A stretch of 8,713 nucleotides of DNA from an uncultured Rhodospirillales bacterium (GTDB lineage: Bacteria > Pseudomonadota > Alphaproteobacteria > Acetobacterales > Acetobacteraceae), in NCBI GenBank assembly GCA_903932545.1, contig CAIZGT010000583.1:1-8713 (forward strand). Direction: 5' to 3'. Every line of letters begins with the position of its first letter. The first letter of the stretch is position 1. The notes under the pieces are model-generated. The model was not told where the DNA came from and ran no database searches. It saw nothing but the letters and a program-made list of their open reading frames with translations. This document shows, piece by piece, positions 1 through 6,436 of the stretch. A program made the translations under genes and the position numbers.

Positions 1-20
1 CCACGCTGCGCTCGCAATGA
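1..20. repeat. partial short dispersed intergenic repeat (window edge)
   Basis: The first 20 bases contain CTGCGCTCGCAATGA. This resembles one half of a very common short palindromic intergenic repeat (the TTGC-TTCGCTGCGCTC-GCAAT type) found in many proteobacterial and other genomes. If complete, the other half would lie before position 1 and would pair ATTGC with GCAAT to form a hairpin. It sits 14 bases past the stop codon of the minus-strand methyltransferase gene, a usual place for such elements and for 3'-end hairpins. Only half is visible, so the call rests on recalled similarity. Confidence 0.4.
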
Positions 21-33
21 TGGATTGATGGGA

Positions 34-795
34 TCAGGCATTGTTCAGACGCTCCCGCGCTGTCGCCACGTAAGCCGGGTCCATCTCAATCCCAATCCCG
101 TCCGCGCCCTCCGACCCCGCCGCCACCAGCGTGGTGCCGATGCCCATGAACGGATCGAGCACCACAGCATCGGGCTTGCCGTGCAGGCGGATGCACCAGC
201 GCGGCAGGTCCAGCGGAAACGTCCCGGGATGGTCGAATTTCTGGGCTTTGCGCTGGATGGTGTCGTAGGGGATGAACCACGTGTTGCCCCGGCAACGTTT
301 GTCCTGCTTGTGGCCGCGCCGGGCGATGTTGGATTTGTCCTTATACGGCACCCCCACACCCAACCGATGGAGCTTCACCCGCCCATCCAACGTGAGGTGG
401 AACAGATGCTCATGCGCCTGATGCAAAAACCGGCTACCTGCCACCGGTTTGAAATGGCCGACGGTATCGTCGCCCACCGCAATCGACTTCACCCACGTGA
501 TATGATTTTGCAGCACGAAGAGCGGGCGCAGGCGGACGATGAGTTCAAACGGCAGCCAAGGCTGGTTGGATGAGCCGGAGATGTTGAGAAAGAACGAAGC
601 ATCCGGCTTCATCACCCGGCGCAGCGCGGTGGCCACCTGCACCATCCAATCCAGATACTCCGCCTCTCCGCGCCGATCATCGTAGGCGGAGTATCCCAAG
701 CCGATATTATAGGGCGGCGAGGTGACAATCACGTCCACCGACGCGGCTTCGAGCGTGGGCAGAATAGCCAGACAATCGCCTTCAAATATTTGCAT
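34..795 (-). CDS. beta-class DNA amino-methyltransferase (N4-cytosine or N6-adenine)
   Basis: This 253-residue protein transfers a methyl group from S-adenosylmethionine to an exocyclic amino group of a base in DNA. The catalytic motif IV, TSPPYN, is at residues 25-30. The AdoMet-binding motif I, DPFMGIGTT, is at 214-222, followed by an acidic motif II (EMD, 237-239). Catalytic motif before AdoMet motif is the beta-class order. The stretch from CRGNTWFIPY (168-177) to HPGTFPLDLP (189-198) also matches conserved text of this family. SPPY is commoner in N4-cytosine enzymes and DPPY in N6-adenine ones, but this does not settle the base. It lacks the extra C-terminal domain of CcrM (about 350 residues), so it is not CcrM. 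ATG at 795 is chosen because it overlaps the mltA stop as TGATG; no ribosome binding site precedes it, suggesting re-initiation. A TTG lies one codon earlier. No partner nuclease is visible. The recognition sequence cannot be read. Confidence 0.9.
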   Translation of the reverse strand: MQIFEGDCLAILPTLEAASVDVIVTSPPYNIGLGYSAYDDRRGEAEYLDWMVQVATALRRVMKPDASFFLNISGSSNQPWLPFELIVRLRPLFVLQNHITWVKSIAVGDDTVGHFKPVAGSRFLHQAHEHLFHLTLDGRVKLHRLGVGVPYKDKSNIARRGHKQDKRCRGNTWFIPYDTIQRKAQKFDHPGTFPLDLPRWCIRLHGKPDAVVLDPFMGIGTTLVAAGSEGADGIGIEMDPAYVATARERLNNA

Positions 796-1979
796 CAATG
801 CGCGGCTTGCGGCCTCGGCAGCAGCACAAATGCCCGACCTTGCCCGCGCATTTTGCCCGCCCGCGCCTCGGCATCGGCACCCCAGCCGTAGAAAATATCT
901 GCCCGAACCGCGCCCTTGATCGCCCCGCCGGTGTCCTGTGCCACCATTAAACGTCGGAACGGTTGGCCATCGAGCGGGTCAGTGGTGTCGATGAACAACG
1001 GTGCGCCGAGCGGGATATAGGCGCGGTCCACTGCCACCGAGCGCCCCGGTGTGAGTTGTGCGCCGAGCGCACCGGGCGGGCCGTCTTCGGGTTTCAGGCC
1101 GGTGACTTCGCGAAAGAACACGAAGGACGGATTGGTGTTCATCACCTCCGCCGCCTCGGAAGGGTGCGCATCGAGCCAGGCGCGGATCGTTTGCAGCGAC
1201 ACTTGATCGCGCGGGATTTGCCCACGCTCCATCAACACGCGGCCGATCGGCACGTAGGGACGGCCGTTCTGGCCCGCGTAGTTCACCCGAATGATACGAC
1301 CATCAGCCAGCCGCACCCGGCCAGACCCCTGAATTTGCAGGAAGAACGCATCCACCGGATAGGCCAGCCAGAGGAATTCGAGACGGCGTGAACGCAAGGC
1401 GCCACCCTCGATCTCGGCACGGTCGTAATACGGCACGAATGACGTTTTCTCGATGCGCCCGGTGATGCGGCGGCCTTTGAGATCGTCGGCAAACGCGCCG
1501 AGATCAACCGACACCAGATCATTCGGCTTGGCCAGCAGCGGCACTTCATATTCGCCACCGGGCGCCCGTGCACCGCGCATCTCCGGCTCGTAATAGCCGG
1601 TGAACAACCCGCTCGGATTGCCGTCTTGCGAGAGCGCAAATGGTTGCAACCACGACTCAAAGAACGCACGAGCGTCGGAGTCGGTTGCTGACACTGAAGC
1701 AGCGGCGACGCAGGCAGGCTGCCATGCCGAGGCGGTGCCGCCCAGGCTGGCGGCTTGGCCGTTGCCGCCCAAATTCTCAGTCAGATGCGCACATGACAGA
1801 CGGAAAGCCGCGAGAGTTTCGGCTTGATGGTCCGTCTGCCACCCCGGCAAGGCGGCATATGTCACTGAGATGAGCGCCATTGTGCCGGTGCTGGCAGGCT
1901 TAGGGCCACTTTGTGGGGCCACGCAGCCTGCCAACACCAGCAGAACAGCAACGCGACAAAAAACTACCGATTTACGCAC
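795..1979 (-). CDS. mltA: MltA-type membrane-bound lytic murein transglycosylase (lipoprotein)
   Basis: Cleaves the MurNAc-GlcNAc bond of peptidoglycan with formation of a 1,6-anhydro sugar, and acts at the outer membrane facing the periplasm. The 394-residue form starts at a GTG (1979). It opens with MRK, a hydrophobic stretch and the lipobox LAGC, giving Cys19 as the lipid-anchored residue. Extending to the upstream ATG at 2099 would add 40 residues, push the signal peptide inside the protein and overlap timA by over 100 bases, so GTG is preferred. The MltA domain shows FTGYYEPEM (126-134) and LQIQGSGRVRL (214-224). The C-terminal 3D domain has VDRAYIPLGAPLFI (317-330) and AQDTGGAIKG (347-356) followed by ADIFYGWG (360-367); its three conserved aspartates are Asp318, Asp349 and Asp361. 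The start overlaps the end of the timA-like gene by 8 bases (GTGCGTAA), indicating translational coupling. In many alphaproteobacteria mltA likewise follows a Tim44-domain gene, often with an Smr-domain gene next. Here a DNA methyltransferase takes that place. Confidence 0.93.
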   Translation of the reverse strand: MRKSVVFCRVAVLLVLAGCVAPQSGPKPASTGTMALISVTYAALPGWQTDHQAETLAAFRLSCAHLTENLGGNGQAASLGGTASAWQPACVAAASVSATDSDARAFFESWLQPFALSQDGNPSGLFTGYYEPEMRGARAPGGEYEVPLLAKPNDLVSVDLGAFADDLKGRRITGRIEKTSFVPYYDRAEIEGGALRSRRLEFLWLAYPVDAFFLQIQGSGRVRLADGRIIRVNYAGQNGRPYVPIGRVLMERGQIPRDQVSLQTIRAWLDAHPSEAAEVMNTNPSFVFFREVTGLKPEDGPPGALGAQLTPGRSVAVDRAYIPLGAPLFIDTTDPLDGQPFRRLMVAQDTGGAIKGAVRADIFYGWGADAEARAGKMRGQGRAFVLLPRPQAAH

Positions 1980-2628
1980 TGCGCGCCGCAACCAAGCGCC
2001 AAGCCGGGTCGGGCTGCGACAGGTTGCGCTGGAAGCTCCAGATATCGGCAATCTCGGTGACAGCATCGGTGCCGGTGAGGATCGCGCCGTTGGTATCAAT
2101 CGTCATGTTCACCTGATCAGACACAAAGCGCACCGCGATGGTGGCAACCGGGCCGGCAAGGTCGGCGTGCTCAATGGTGACGTGCTCCACGCTGCGGATA
2201 TCGGTTTTTTGGGTGTGACCCGCTGCTTCGCGCGCAGCGATGGCAGTTTCGAACGCAGAGTAGGTGTCTGGGGACAGCAGGCTTTGAAGCCGCACCCGAT
2301 CGCCCGTTGCAAACGCCATCACGATCAAACGAAACGCCGCTTCAGCCCCATCAAGGAAGCGTTGCGCGCTGAAATTTGGATCAACCTGCGTCATCGCCGC
2401 CAGAGCCTGGCCGATTGGACCGGCCGGGTCGGGCATCGGGCGGGTCGGCGGCTCCGGCACCGCTTCTATCACCGGCGCCATTGGGGCGATCGGCGAAGGC
2501 GCCACCACCAAACGCGGATTGGGCTGCTCGAAGCCCGTTCGCTTGCCGAGCACACTCACCAGTCGCAGCACCAAAAATGCCGCGACCAAGCCGAACAAAA
2601 TCAGATCGACCGGAAACCCGCCGTCCAT
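1972..2628 (-). CDS. timA: Tim44-domain (TimA-like) membrane-anchored protein
   Basis: A 218-residue protein with an N-terminal hydrophobic segment (about residues 8-24, LILFGLVAAFLVLRLV). A low-complexity Pro-rich linker follows (about 40-72), then a C-terminal Tim44-like domain (about 75-215) ending in DIWSFQRNLSQPDPAWRLV (196-214), a typical closing pattern of the family. Mitochondrial Tim44 tethers the import motor to the TIM23 channel. Bacterial TimA proteins of alphaproteobacteria are anchored in the inner membrane, and their exact role is not settled. Three start codons stand in a row: TTG 2634, ATG 2631 and ATG 2628. The AGGAG at 2636-2640 is 7 bases from ATG 2628 but only 4 from ATG 2631 and 1 from the TTG, so 2628 is favoured. 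It is the first gene of the minus-strand run and overlaps mltA by 8 bases. The neighbouring secB fits the usual alphaproteobacterial setting. Confidence 0.9.
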   Translation of the reverse strand: MDGGFPVDLILFGLVAAFLVLRLVSVLGKRTGFEQPNPRLVVAPSPIAPMAPVIEAVPEPPTRPMPDPAGPIGQALAAMTQVDPNFSAQRFLDGAEAAFRLIVMAFATGDRVRLQSLLSPDTYSAFETAIAAREAAGHTQKTDIRSVEHVTIEHADLAGPVATIAVRFVSDQVNMTIDTNGAILTGTDAVTEIADIWSFQRNLSQPDPAWRLVAARSA

Positions 2629-2635
2629 CATCAAA

Positions 2636-2640
2636 CTCCT
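2636..2640 (-). promoter_or_regulatory. Shine-Dalgarno site of the timA-like gene
   Basis: AGGAG on the minus strand, 7 bases before ATG 2628. It decides among three adjacent possible start codons, because the two earlier ones (ATG 2631, TTG 2634) are too close for normal spacing. Confidence 0.7.
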
Positions 2641-2654
2641 AGACCTATACTGGA

Positions 2655-2683
2655 GACATAGGCATTGCGTGACGCATTAACAA
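2655..2683 (-). promoter_or_regulatory. possible sigma70-type promoter for timA-mltA-methyltransferase, with a dyad in the spacer
   Basis: On the minus strand TTGTTA (2683-2678) and TATGTC (2660-2655) are 17 bases apart, a 4/6 and a 3/6 match to the -35 and -10 consensus. The spacer holds a perfect 5-base dyad with one central base, TGCGT-G-ACGCA (2666-2676). A second small dyad, CCTAT (2644-2648) and ATAGG (2658-2662), spans the proposed -10 region. The matches are weak. The placement, upstream of a tightly coupled operon and in the spacer shared with a divergent gene, is the main support. No regulator can be named. Confidence 0.3.
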
Positions 2684-2734
2684 TCGGCTGCCCCCGGATT
2701 GCTTCAGACCAGAGGCGCGGCTATCACCCCAGCC

Positions 2735-3289
2735 ATGATCTTGTTGCGGCATGGCCAGAGCGAATTCAACCTGCACTTCACGGCCACTCGCCGTGATCCG
2801 GGCATTGTGGACCCGCGTTTGACCGATCTGGGCCACGCCCAGGCGCAGGCAGCGGCTGAGGTGATGCGCGCGGAGGGCATCACCCATATCATCGCCTCGC
2901 CCTACACCCGCGCCCTGCAGACCGCCGCCCCGATTGCCAAGGCCTTGGGGCTGCCGGTGCTGATCAACCCCATCGTGCGCGAGCGATATGCGTTCAGCTG
3001 TGATATCGGCACCCCCGCATCGCATCTGGCGCGGGACTGGCCACAGCATGATTTCGCGCAGTTGGATGAGGTTTGGTGGCCTGCGATTGAGGAGCCCGCC
3101 GAGGGCACGATTGGCCGGGCCAATCTGTTCCGCGCCGAAATGGCCGCGTTGCCACATTGGTCCAACACGCTGGTGGTTAGCCATTGGGGCTTCATCCTGT
3201 GCATGACCGGGCAGAGCGTGATGAACGGCAATTGGCTGCGCTGTGATCCCACCACCCCCTCACCGCCTTCGATTACATGGCGGCATTGA
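2735..3289 (+). CDS. histidine phosphatase family protein (phosphoglycerate mutase-like)
   Basis: A 184-residue branch-1-type histidine phosphatase, probably a small cytosolic phosphatase of unknown substrate. The signature LLRHGQSEFN (3-12) supplies the phospho-accepting His6 with Arg5. SPYTRALQTA (55-64) supplies the pocket arginine Arg59. The RER at 82-84 provides a candidate acid/base Glu83. VVSHWGF (147-153) holds the second catalytic histidine, His150. All expected catalytic residues are present, so it should be active. It is shorter than true phosphoglycerate mutases (about 230-250 residues), so a glycolytic role is unlikely. ATG 2735 places the RHG motif at the very N-terminus, as is usual. 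A TTG at 2699 would add 12 residues with no supporting features. No strong ribosome binding site is seen. It is divergent from timA, and secB begins 33 bases downstream, so the two may share a transcript. Confidence 0.88.
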   Translation: MILLRHGQSEFNLHFTATRRDPGIVDPRLTDLGHAQAQAAAEVMRAEGITHIIASPYTRALQTAAPIAKALGLPVLINPIVRERYAFSCDIGTPASHLARDWPQHDFAQLDEVWWPAIEEPAEGTIGRANLFRAEMAALPHWSNTLVVSHWGFILCMTGQSVMNGNWLRCDPTTPSPPSITWRH

Positions 3290-3322
3290 TTTCACCCTTT
3301 AGCTTCTAAACTGGAGACCGAC

Positions 3323-3802
3323 ATGTCTGAGACGCAACAGCAAATGCCGCCACTGATGGTGCTGAACCAATATGTGAAAGACCTCAGCTTCGAAGTTCCC
3401 GGCGCGCCGATGATCTTCGCCACCATGCGCGCCCAGCCGCGTGTTGATATCAACCTCGACGTCCAGGCCCGCCGCCTGTCGGACGATTCGAACCAGTTCG
3501 AAGTGGTGATCGCCGTGCGCGCCGAGGCGAAAGACACCACCGAGGGCTCCGCGGACGCTGTGGTGTTCGTCGCTGAACTCGCCTATGCCGGCCTGTTCGC
3601 GTTGAACGGCATTCCCGATGAGCAGGTTGAGCCGGTGTTGCTGGTGGAATGCCCGCGCATTCTGTTCCCGTTCGCCCGCAACATCATCGCGGACGTAACG
3701 CGCAACGGTGGGATGCCGCCGGTGATGCTGCAGCCGATCGACTTCCTGGCGCTGTGGCAAGCCCGCCGCGCCCAGGCCACACAGCCGGCTGGCAACGCCT
3801 GA
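3323..3802 (+). CDS. secB: protein-export chaperone SecB
   Basis: A cytosolic tetrameric chaperone that holds preproteins unfolded and delivers them to SecA for export through SecYEG. The 159-residue length is normal. The N-terminal LNQYVKDLSFEVP (14-26) and the C-terminal run from VECPRILFPFARNIIADVT (108-126) through GGMPPVMLQPIDF (129-141) are family hallmarks. A GGAGA ribosome binding site at 3313-3317, 5 bases before the ATG, supports the start. A strong terminator begins 25 bases after the stop codon. SecB would serve export of envelope proteins in general. Its nearness to timA and mltA is a recurring alphaproteobacterial arrangement, not evidence of a dedicated pathway. Confidence 0.96.
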   Translation: MSETQQQMPPLMVLNQYVKDLSFEVPGAPMIFATMRAQPRVDINLDVQARRLSDDSNQFEVVIAVRAEAKDTTEGSADAVVFVAELAYAGLFALNGIPDEQVEPVLLVECPRILFPFARNIIADVTRNGGMPPVMLQPIDFLALWQARRAQATQPAGNA

Positions 3803-3827
3803 TCCCGCGCCAAACCGAGACAAAACG

Positions 3828-3862
3828 AGGCGGCCACCCAGACGGGAGGCCGCCTTTTTTTT
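3828..3862 (+). terminator. Rho-independent terminator after secB
   Basis: A perfect 8-base stem, AGGCGGCC (3828-3835) with GGCCGCCT (3848-3855), is extended inside the loop by CCC/GGG (3837-3839 with 3844-3846) across an A-A mismatch, leaving an AGAC tetraloop. Eight T residues (3855-3862) follow directly. It lies 25 bases downstream of the secB stop codon and should end that transcript before the next plus-strand gene. Confidence 0.9.
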
Positions 3863-3946
3863 GCGCAACGCCCTATCAATGAACGCGCGGCGATGACGGC
3901 GGCGGCTTGGTGGGCTATCACCCGCCCAACCAGCGGAGCCTTGCCG

Positions 3947-4720
3947 ATGCACGACCTCGACACGCGATTGAACGCGGCCATCGGATTGGCTCGCGCCGCC
4001 GGAGATCTGGCGATGCGCTATCTGCCGCAGCCCGGTGCGGCCCAGGCCGAACTGAAAGGCGCGCAGGACTGGCTGACCGAGGCCGACGGCGCAGTTGAGG
4101 CGTTTCTGGCCGCGCAGATTGCGGATTTGTTTCCCCAAGACGGGTTTCAGGGCGAAGAAGGCGGCGAATTGCGCACGGGCGAACGGCGCTGGGTGGTGGA
4201 TCCGATTGACGGCACCTCCAACTTCGCCCGTGGCGGCGCACGCTGGTGCGTCTCGCTCGGGCTGGTCGAAGGAACCACGCCTCTGCTCGGCGTGCTGGTT
4301 GCCCCGGCTCTGGGCGAGATCTATGCAGCGCGGCGCGGCGGTGGGGCCACGCTGAACGCTCGCCCGATCCGCGCCGCCGTCACCACAGATCTGCGCCGTG
4401 CCACCATCGAAGTGGGCTGGTCACCACGCCTGCCCGACCTCGCGTTTCAAAACCTCGCCAATAAAGTGCAAGCCGCAGGTGCCATGCTGCGCACGGGCGG
4501 TTCCGGCGCGATGGGGCTGGCCGACGTGGCGAGTGGGCGGCTGGATGGCTATATCGAGGCGCATATCAATCTGTGGGACGTGGCGGGCGTGCTGCCAATT
4601 CTGGCCGAGGCGGGTGCCGTGGTGTCGCCGTTTCTCGAAGGTCCGGGCCCGGTTGCTGGCGATCTGATCTATGCTTTCGCGCCCGGCTTGGCCGAGGTGA
4701 AGGATCGATTGATGCGGTGA
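3947..4720 (+). CDS. inositol monophosphatase family protein
   Basis: A 257-residue Mg2+-dependent sugar-phosphate phosphatase of the inositol monophosphatase/FBPase/CysQ superfamily. The three metal-binding motifs are present: GEEGGE (69-74), with the Glu70-Glu71 pair; WVVDPIDGTSNFARG (82-96), with Asp85 and Asp88; and LWDVAGVLPILAEAGAVV (209-226), with Asp211. The usual WD-x-A-A is WDVAG here, a small change. The substrate (inositol-1-phosphate, histidinol-phosphate or PAP) cannot be told from these motifs. The start at ATG 3947 is chosen because CGGAG (3934-3938) lies 8 bases upstream and the preceding 18 in-frame codons show no family similarity. It follows the secB terminator, so it needs its own promoter between 3863 and 3946; I did not find a convincing one. 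Its stop lies 2 bases from that of the converging transporter gene. Confidence 0.9.
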   Translation: MHDLDTRLNAAIGLARAAGDLAMRYLPQPGAAQAELKGAQDWLTEADGAVEAFLAAQIADLFPQDGFQGEEGGELRTGERRWVVDPIDGTSNFARGGARWCVSLGLVEGTTPLLGVLVAPALGEIYAARRGGGATLNARPIRAAVTTDLRRATIEVGWSPRLPDLAFQNLANKVQAAGAMLRTGGSGAMGLADVASGRLDGYIEAHINLWDVAGVLPILAEAGAVVSPFLEGPGPVAGDLIYAFAPGLAEVKDRLMR

Positions 4721-4722
4721 TA

Positions 4723-5799
4723 TCAGCCTGATGATTTCGAGGTGATGTCCACCTCATCAAGCCGGGCGTAGCGATAGATCAGCAGCGAGACGATCCAGGC
4801 GGCGATGAATACGAAGATGATGGCGAAACCAACGCCGTTGAAATTGTCGTTCAAGACGCCAACGCCATCCCAAAACCAGCCGGTGAGCCCAAGTTGATCG
4901 CCGATCAACCCCAGCCCCTCAATGCCGCCGATCAGCACCGCCACCACCACTGAGACGGCGGTGATCACCAGATTGTAGTAGAGTTTGCGCATCGGCTTCA
5001 CGAACGCCCAATTATAGGCGCCCAGCATCAGCACACCATCCGTGGTGTCGATCAGTGACATGCCAGCGGCGAACAAAGCGGGGAACACCATAATCGCCCA
5101 GATCGACATGCCCTGCCCGGCTTGGGTGGCAGAGATACCGAGCAGCGCGACTTCGGTGGCAGTGTCAAACCCCAGGCCGAACAGGAAGCCCAGCGGGAAC
5201 ATATGCCAGCTTCGGCTGACCAGCCGGAACAATGGCCGAAAGATGCGCGCCAGCAGGCCGCGGCTGTTGAGCAGAATGTCGAAATCCGCCTCAATATACG
5301 CCCCACCGGCGCGGACATGGCGGAAGGTTTTCCACACGCTGACCAGGATCACCCAATTCATCGCAGCAACAGCGAATAGAAACAGAGTGGAGACGGATGT
5401 GCCGATTATCCCACCAAATGCCTTGAAGCTCTCGAAGCTCTCGGCGAGTTCGGAGGTGGTGATGGCAATCGCCAGCGCGGCCAGGATCACCACGGTGGAA
5501 TGGCCAAGGGAGAACCACAGCCCCACGCTGATCGGCCGCCGCCCGCTCTGCATCAGCTTGCGCGTCACGTTGTCGATGGCGGCGATATGGTCGGCATCCA
5601 CCGCGTGGCGCAGGCCGAAGCTGTAGGCGAGAAAGGCGGTGCCGAGCATCACTGGGTGGCTGGCGAACAAATACAACGCCCACGTCCAAACGGCGATATT
5701 GGCGGTGATCAGGGCGGCATAGATAGCAATCAGGCGATGGCGCAGATTTCCAGCGCGGTCGTTGAACAGCGTGCGCATTGGGTTCTGTATCATTGCCAT
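4723..5799 (-). CDS. NiCoT-family nickel/cobalt permease (HoxN/NixA type)
   Basis: An inner-membrane secondary transporter of 358 residues that takes up Ni2+ and/or Co2+ for metalloenzymes or cobalamin. The family signature RHAVDADHIAAIDN is at 64-77. It is followed by LGHSTVV (98-104), FGLGFDTATEV (207-217) and GMSLIDTTDG (246-255), the other conserved NiCoT motifs. About eight hydrophobic segments are visible, for example around 22-45, 96-115, 131-155, 232-250, 275-295 and 322-342, in line with the family. The metal preference cannot be assigned. ATG 5799 is preceded by GAGGT (5809-5813) at 9 bases. A second ATG two codons later, at 5793, is also possible. It lies 79 bases downstream of the HNH gene on the same strand. 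That gap is too short for a typical cobalamin riboswitch, and I saw no NikR-like long dyad. Confidence 0.92.
   Translation of the reverse strand: MAMIQNPMRTLFNDRAGNLRHRLIAIYAALITANIAVWTWALYLFASHPVMLGTAFLAYSFGLRHAVDADHIAAIDNVTRKLMQSGRRPISVGLWFSLGHSTVVILAALAIAITTSELAESFESFKAFGGIIGTSVSTLFLFAVAAMNWVILVSVWKTFRHVRAGGAYIEADFDILLNSRGLLARIFRPLFRLVSRSWHMFPLGFLFGLGFDTATEVALLGISATQAGQGMSIWAIMVFPALFAAGMSLIDTTDGVLMLGAYNWAFVKPMRKLYYNLVITAVSVVVAVLIGGIEGLGLIGDQLGLTGWFWDGVGVLNDNFNGVGFAIIFVFIAAWIVSLLIYRYARLDEVDITSKSSG
4739..4755. other. hairpin at the convergent gene ends
   Basis: GAGGTG (4739-4744) and CACCTC (4750-4755) form a perfect 6-base stem with a 5-base loop, and TGAT (4732-4735) with ATCA (4756-4759) can add to it across a bulge. 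It lies inside the last codons of the transporter gene, 18 bases past the phosphatase stop. No T-run follows on either strand, so it is not a classical terminator, but it is the only structure available at this convergent junction. Confidence 0.25.
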
Positions 5800-5843
5800 C
5801 CTGCTGCTACCTCGTCTTGATGCCCCGCGCTTGTCAGGAGACG

Positions 5844-5872
5844 ATCAGTTTAACGGATTATCAAGCCGTCAA
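5844..5872 (-). promoter_or_regulatory. weak candidate promoter for the NiCoT gene
   Basis: The 79-base gap after the HNH gene contains TTGACG (5872-5867, minus strand, 5/6 match to the -35 consensus) and, 17 bases on, ACTGAT (5849-5844, only 3/6). A GATAAT lies closer at about 5862-5857 but has no -35 partner. No terminator is visible between the HNH and transporter genes, so read-through is also possible. Confidence 0.2.
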
Positions 5873-5878
5873 ACCGCG

Positions 5879-6430
5879 CTACTCACCGAACTTCTTTTTC
5901 AACCAGTCCAGCACCGCGCGCTGATCATCTCGGGTGGCTTTGCGCACGGTCACCAGAATATGGGTGAGATTAGGCCGCATCGGGGTGAGGTTCTGCAGAC
6001 CCTGATTGCACAGGCTACACTGTGTGCGCAGGTTGGAAGGCTCGTCTGACCCGCCTTTGCTCTTGTCGATCACATGGCCGATTTGCAGTTGGGTTTTTTT
6101 GCCCAGCGTTTCCGGGTGATCCTGCCCGGCCTCCGCCCCGCAGGTTTGGCAGGTATAGCCATCGCGTTCGAGCACGCGCGCACGGGTCTCGCGGCTGATC
6201 CCGCGAATCGCAACCGGGCCGGGGATGGCGGAGTGCAGAATATATTGGCCGGGTTTGAGGGTTGCGTCGTCTTTGTCACTGGCAATTTGGTAGCCGTATT
6301 CATCGCGCAACTCACGCAGTCGCCGCGCCCATTCGCTCTGATTGCCCGATGCGGCGCGCAATTCGTCTTTGGTCACTACCTCGCCGACATGGGCGAGCAG
6401 ATATTGCAGGATCGACTCACGCCCAGCCAT
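5879..6430 (-). CDS. HNH endonuclease with N-terminal winged-helix-like domain, probable type II restriction enzyme
   Basis: A 183-residue protein. Residues 1-65 look like a winged-helix fold: SILQYLLAHVGEVVTKDEL (6-24) could give the first helices, WARRLRELRDEYGYQI (34-49) a recognition helix and start of the wing, with a strand-like tail to about 65. Residues 83-148 are an HNH nuclease domain on a zinc scaffold: CQTC (94-97), QIGHVID (116-122) with His119, SNLRT (132-136) with Asn133, and CSLCN (138-142). The usual Asp before the first His of HNH is Gly here (GHV instead of DH). The C5-cytosine methyltransferase gene ends 6 bases upstream on the same strand, so a shared transcript is likely and a role as the cleaving half of a type II pair is the natural reading. 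The partner and target are inferred from context. A methyl-directed (McrA-like) nuclease is a less likely alternative. Vsr is excluded by the different motifs. Only a weak GAAG-like ribosome binding site precedes ATG 6430. Confidence 0.82.
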   Translation of the reverse strand: MAGRESILQYLLAHVGEVVTKDELRAASGNQSEWARRLRELRDEYGYQIASDKDDATLKPGQYILHSAIPGPVAIRGISRETRARVLERDGYTCQTCGAEAGQDHPETLGKKTQLQIGHVIDKSKGGSDEPSNLRTQCSLCNQGLQNLTPMRPNLTHILVTVRKATRDDQRAVLDWLKKKFGE

Positions 6431-6436
6431 CGCGCG

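Noticed and set aside
1980..2099. Longer N-terminus for mltA starting at ATG 2099
   Set aside because: It would bury the lipoprotein signal 40 residues inside and overlap timA by over 100 bases; the GTG at 1979 gives a proper lipobox at residues 16-19.
1870..2661. A 263-codon plus-strand open frame opposite timA
   Set aside because: It lies antisense to the well-supported timA-like gene, is rich in Arg and His as expected for a GC-rich shadow frame, and shows no domain.
3250..3310. Possible frameshift at the end of the histidine phosphatase, because another frame stays open to TAA at 3307-3309
   Set aside because: The annotated frame ends in a Pro-rich stretch and WRH, which looks like a usual end for this family, and no conserved motif is lost.
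3299..4138. A 279-codon minus-strand open frame opposite secB
   Set aside because: It spans secB, its terminator and the start of the phosphatase gene on the other strand, with a low-complexity Arg/Gly/His composition, so it is a shadow.
5800..5878. Cobalamin or nickel riboswitch upstream of the NiCoT gene
   Set aside because: Only 79 bases are available and no B12-box-like or NiCo-like conserved helices were recognised.
5879..6430. Vsr-type mismatch endonuclease, as often found beside C5 methyltransferases
   Set aside because: The protein has CxxC zinc pairs and an HNH core, unlike Vsr.
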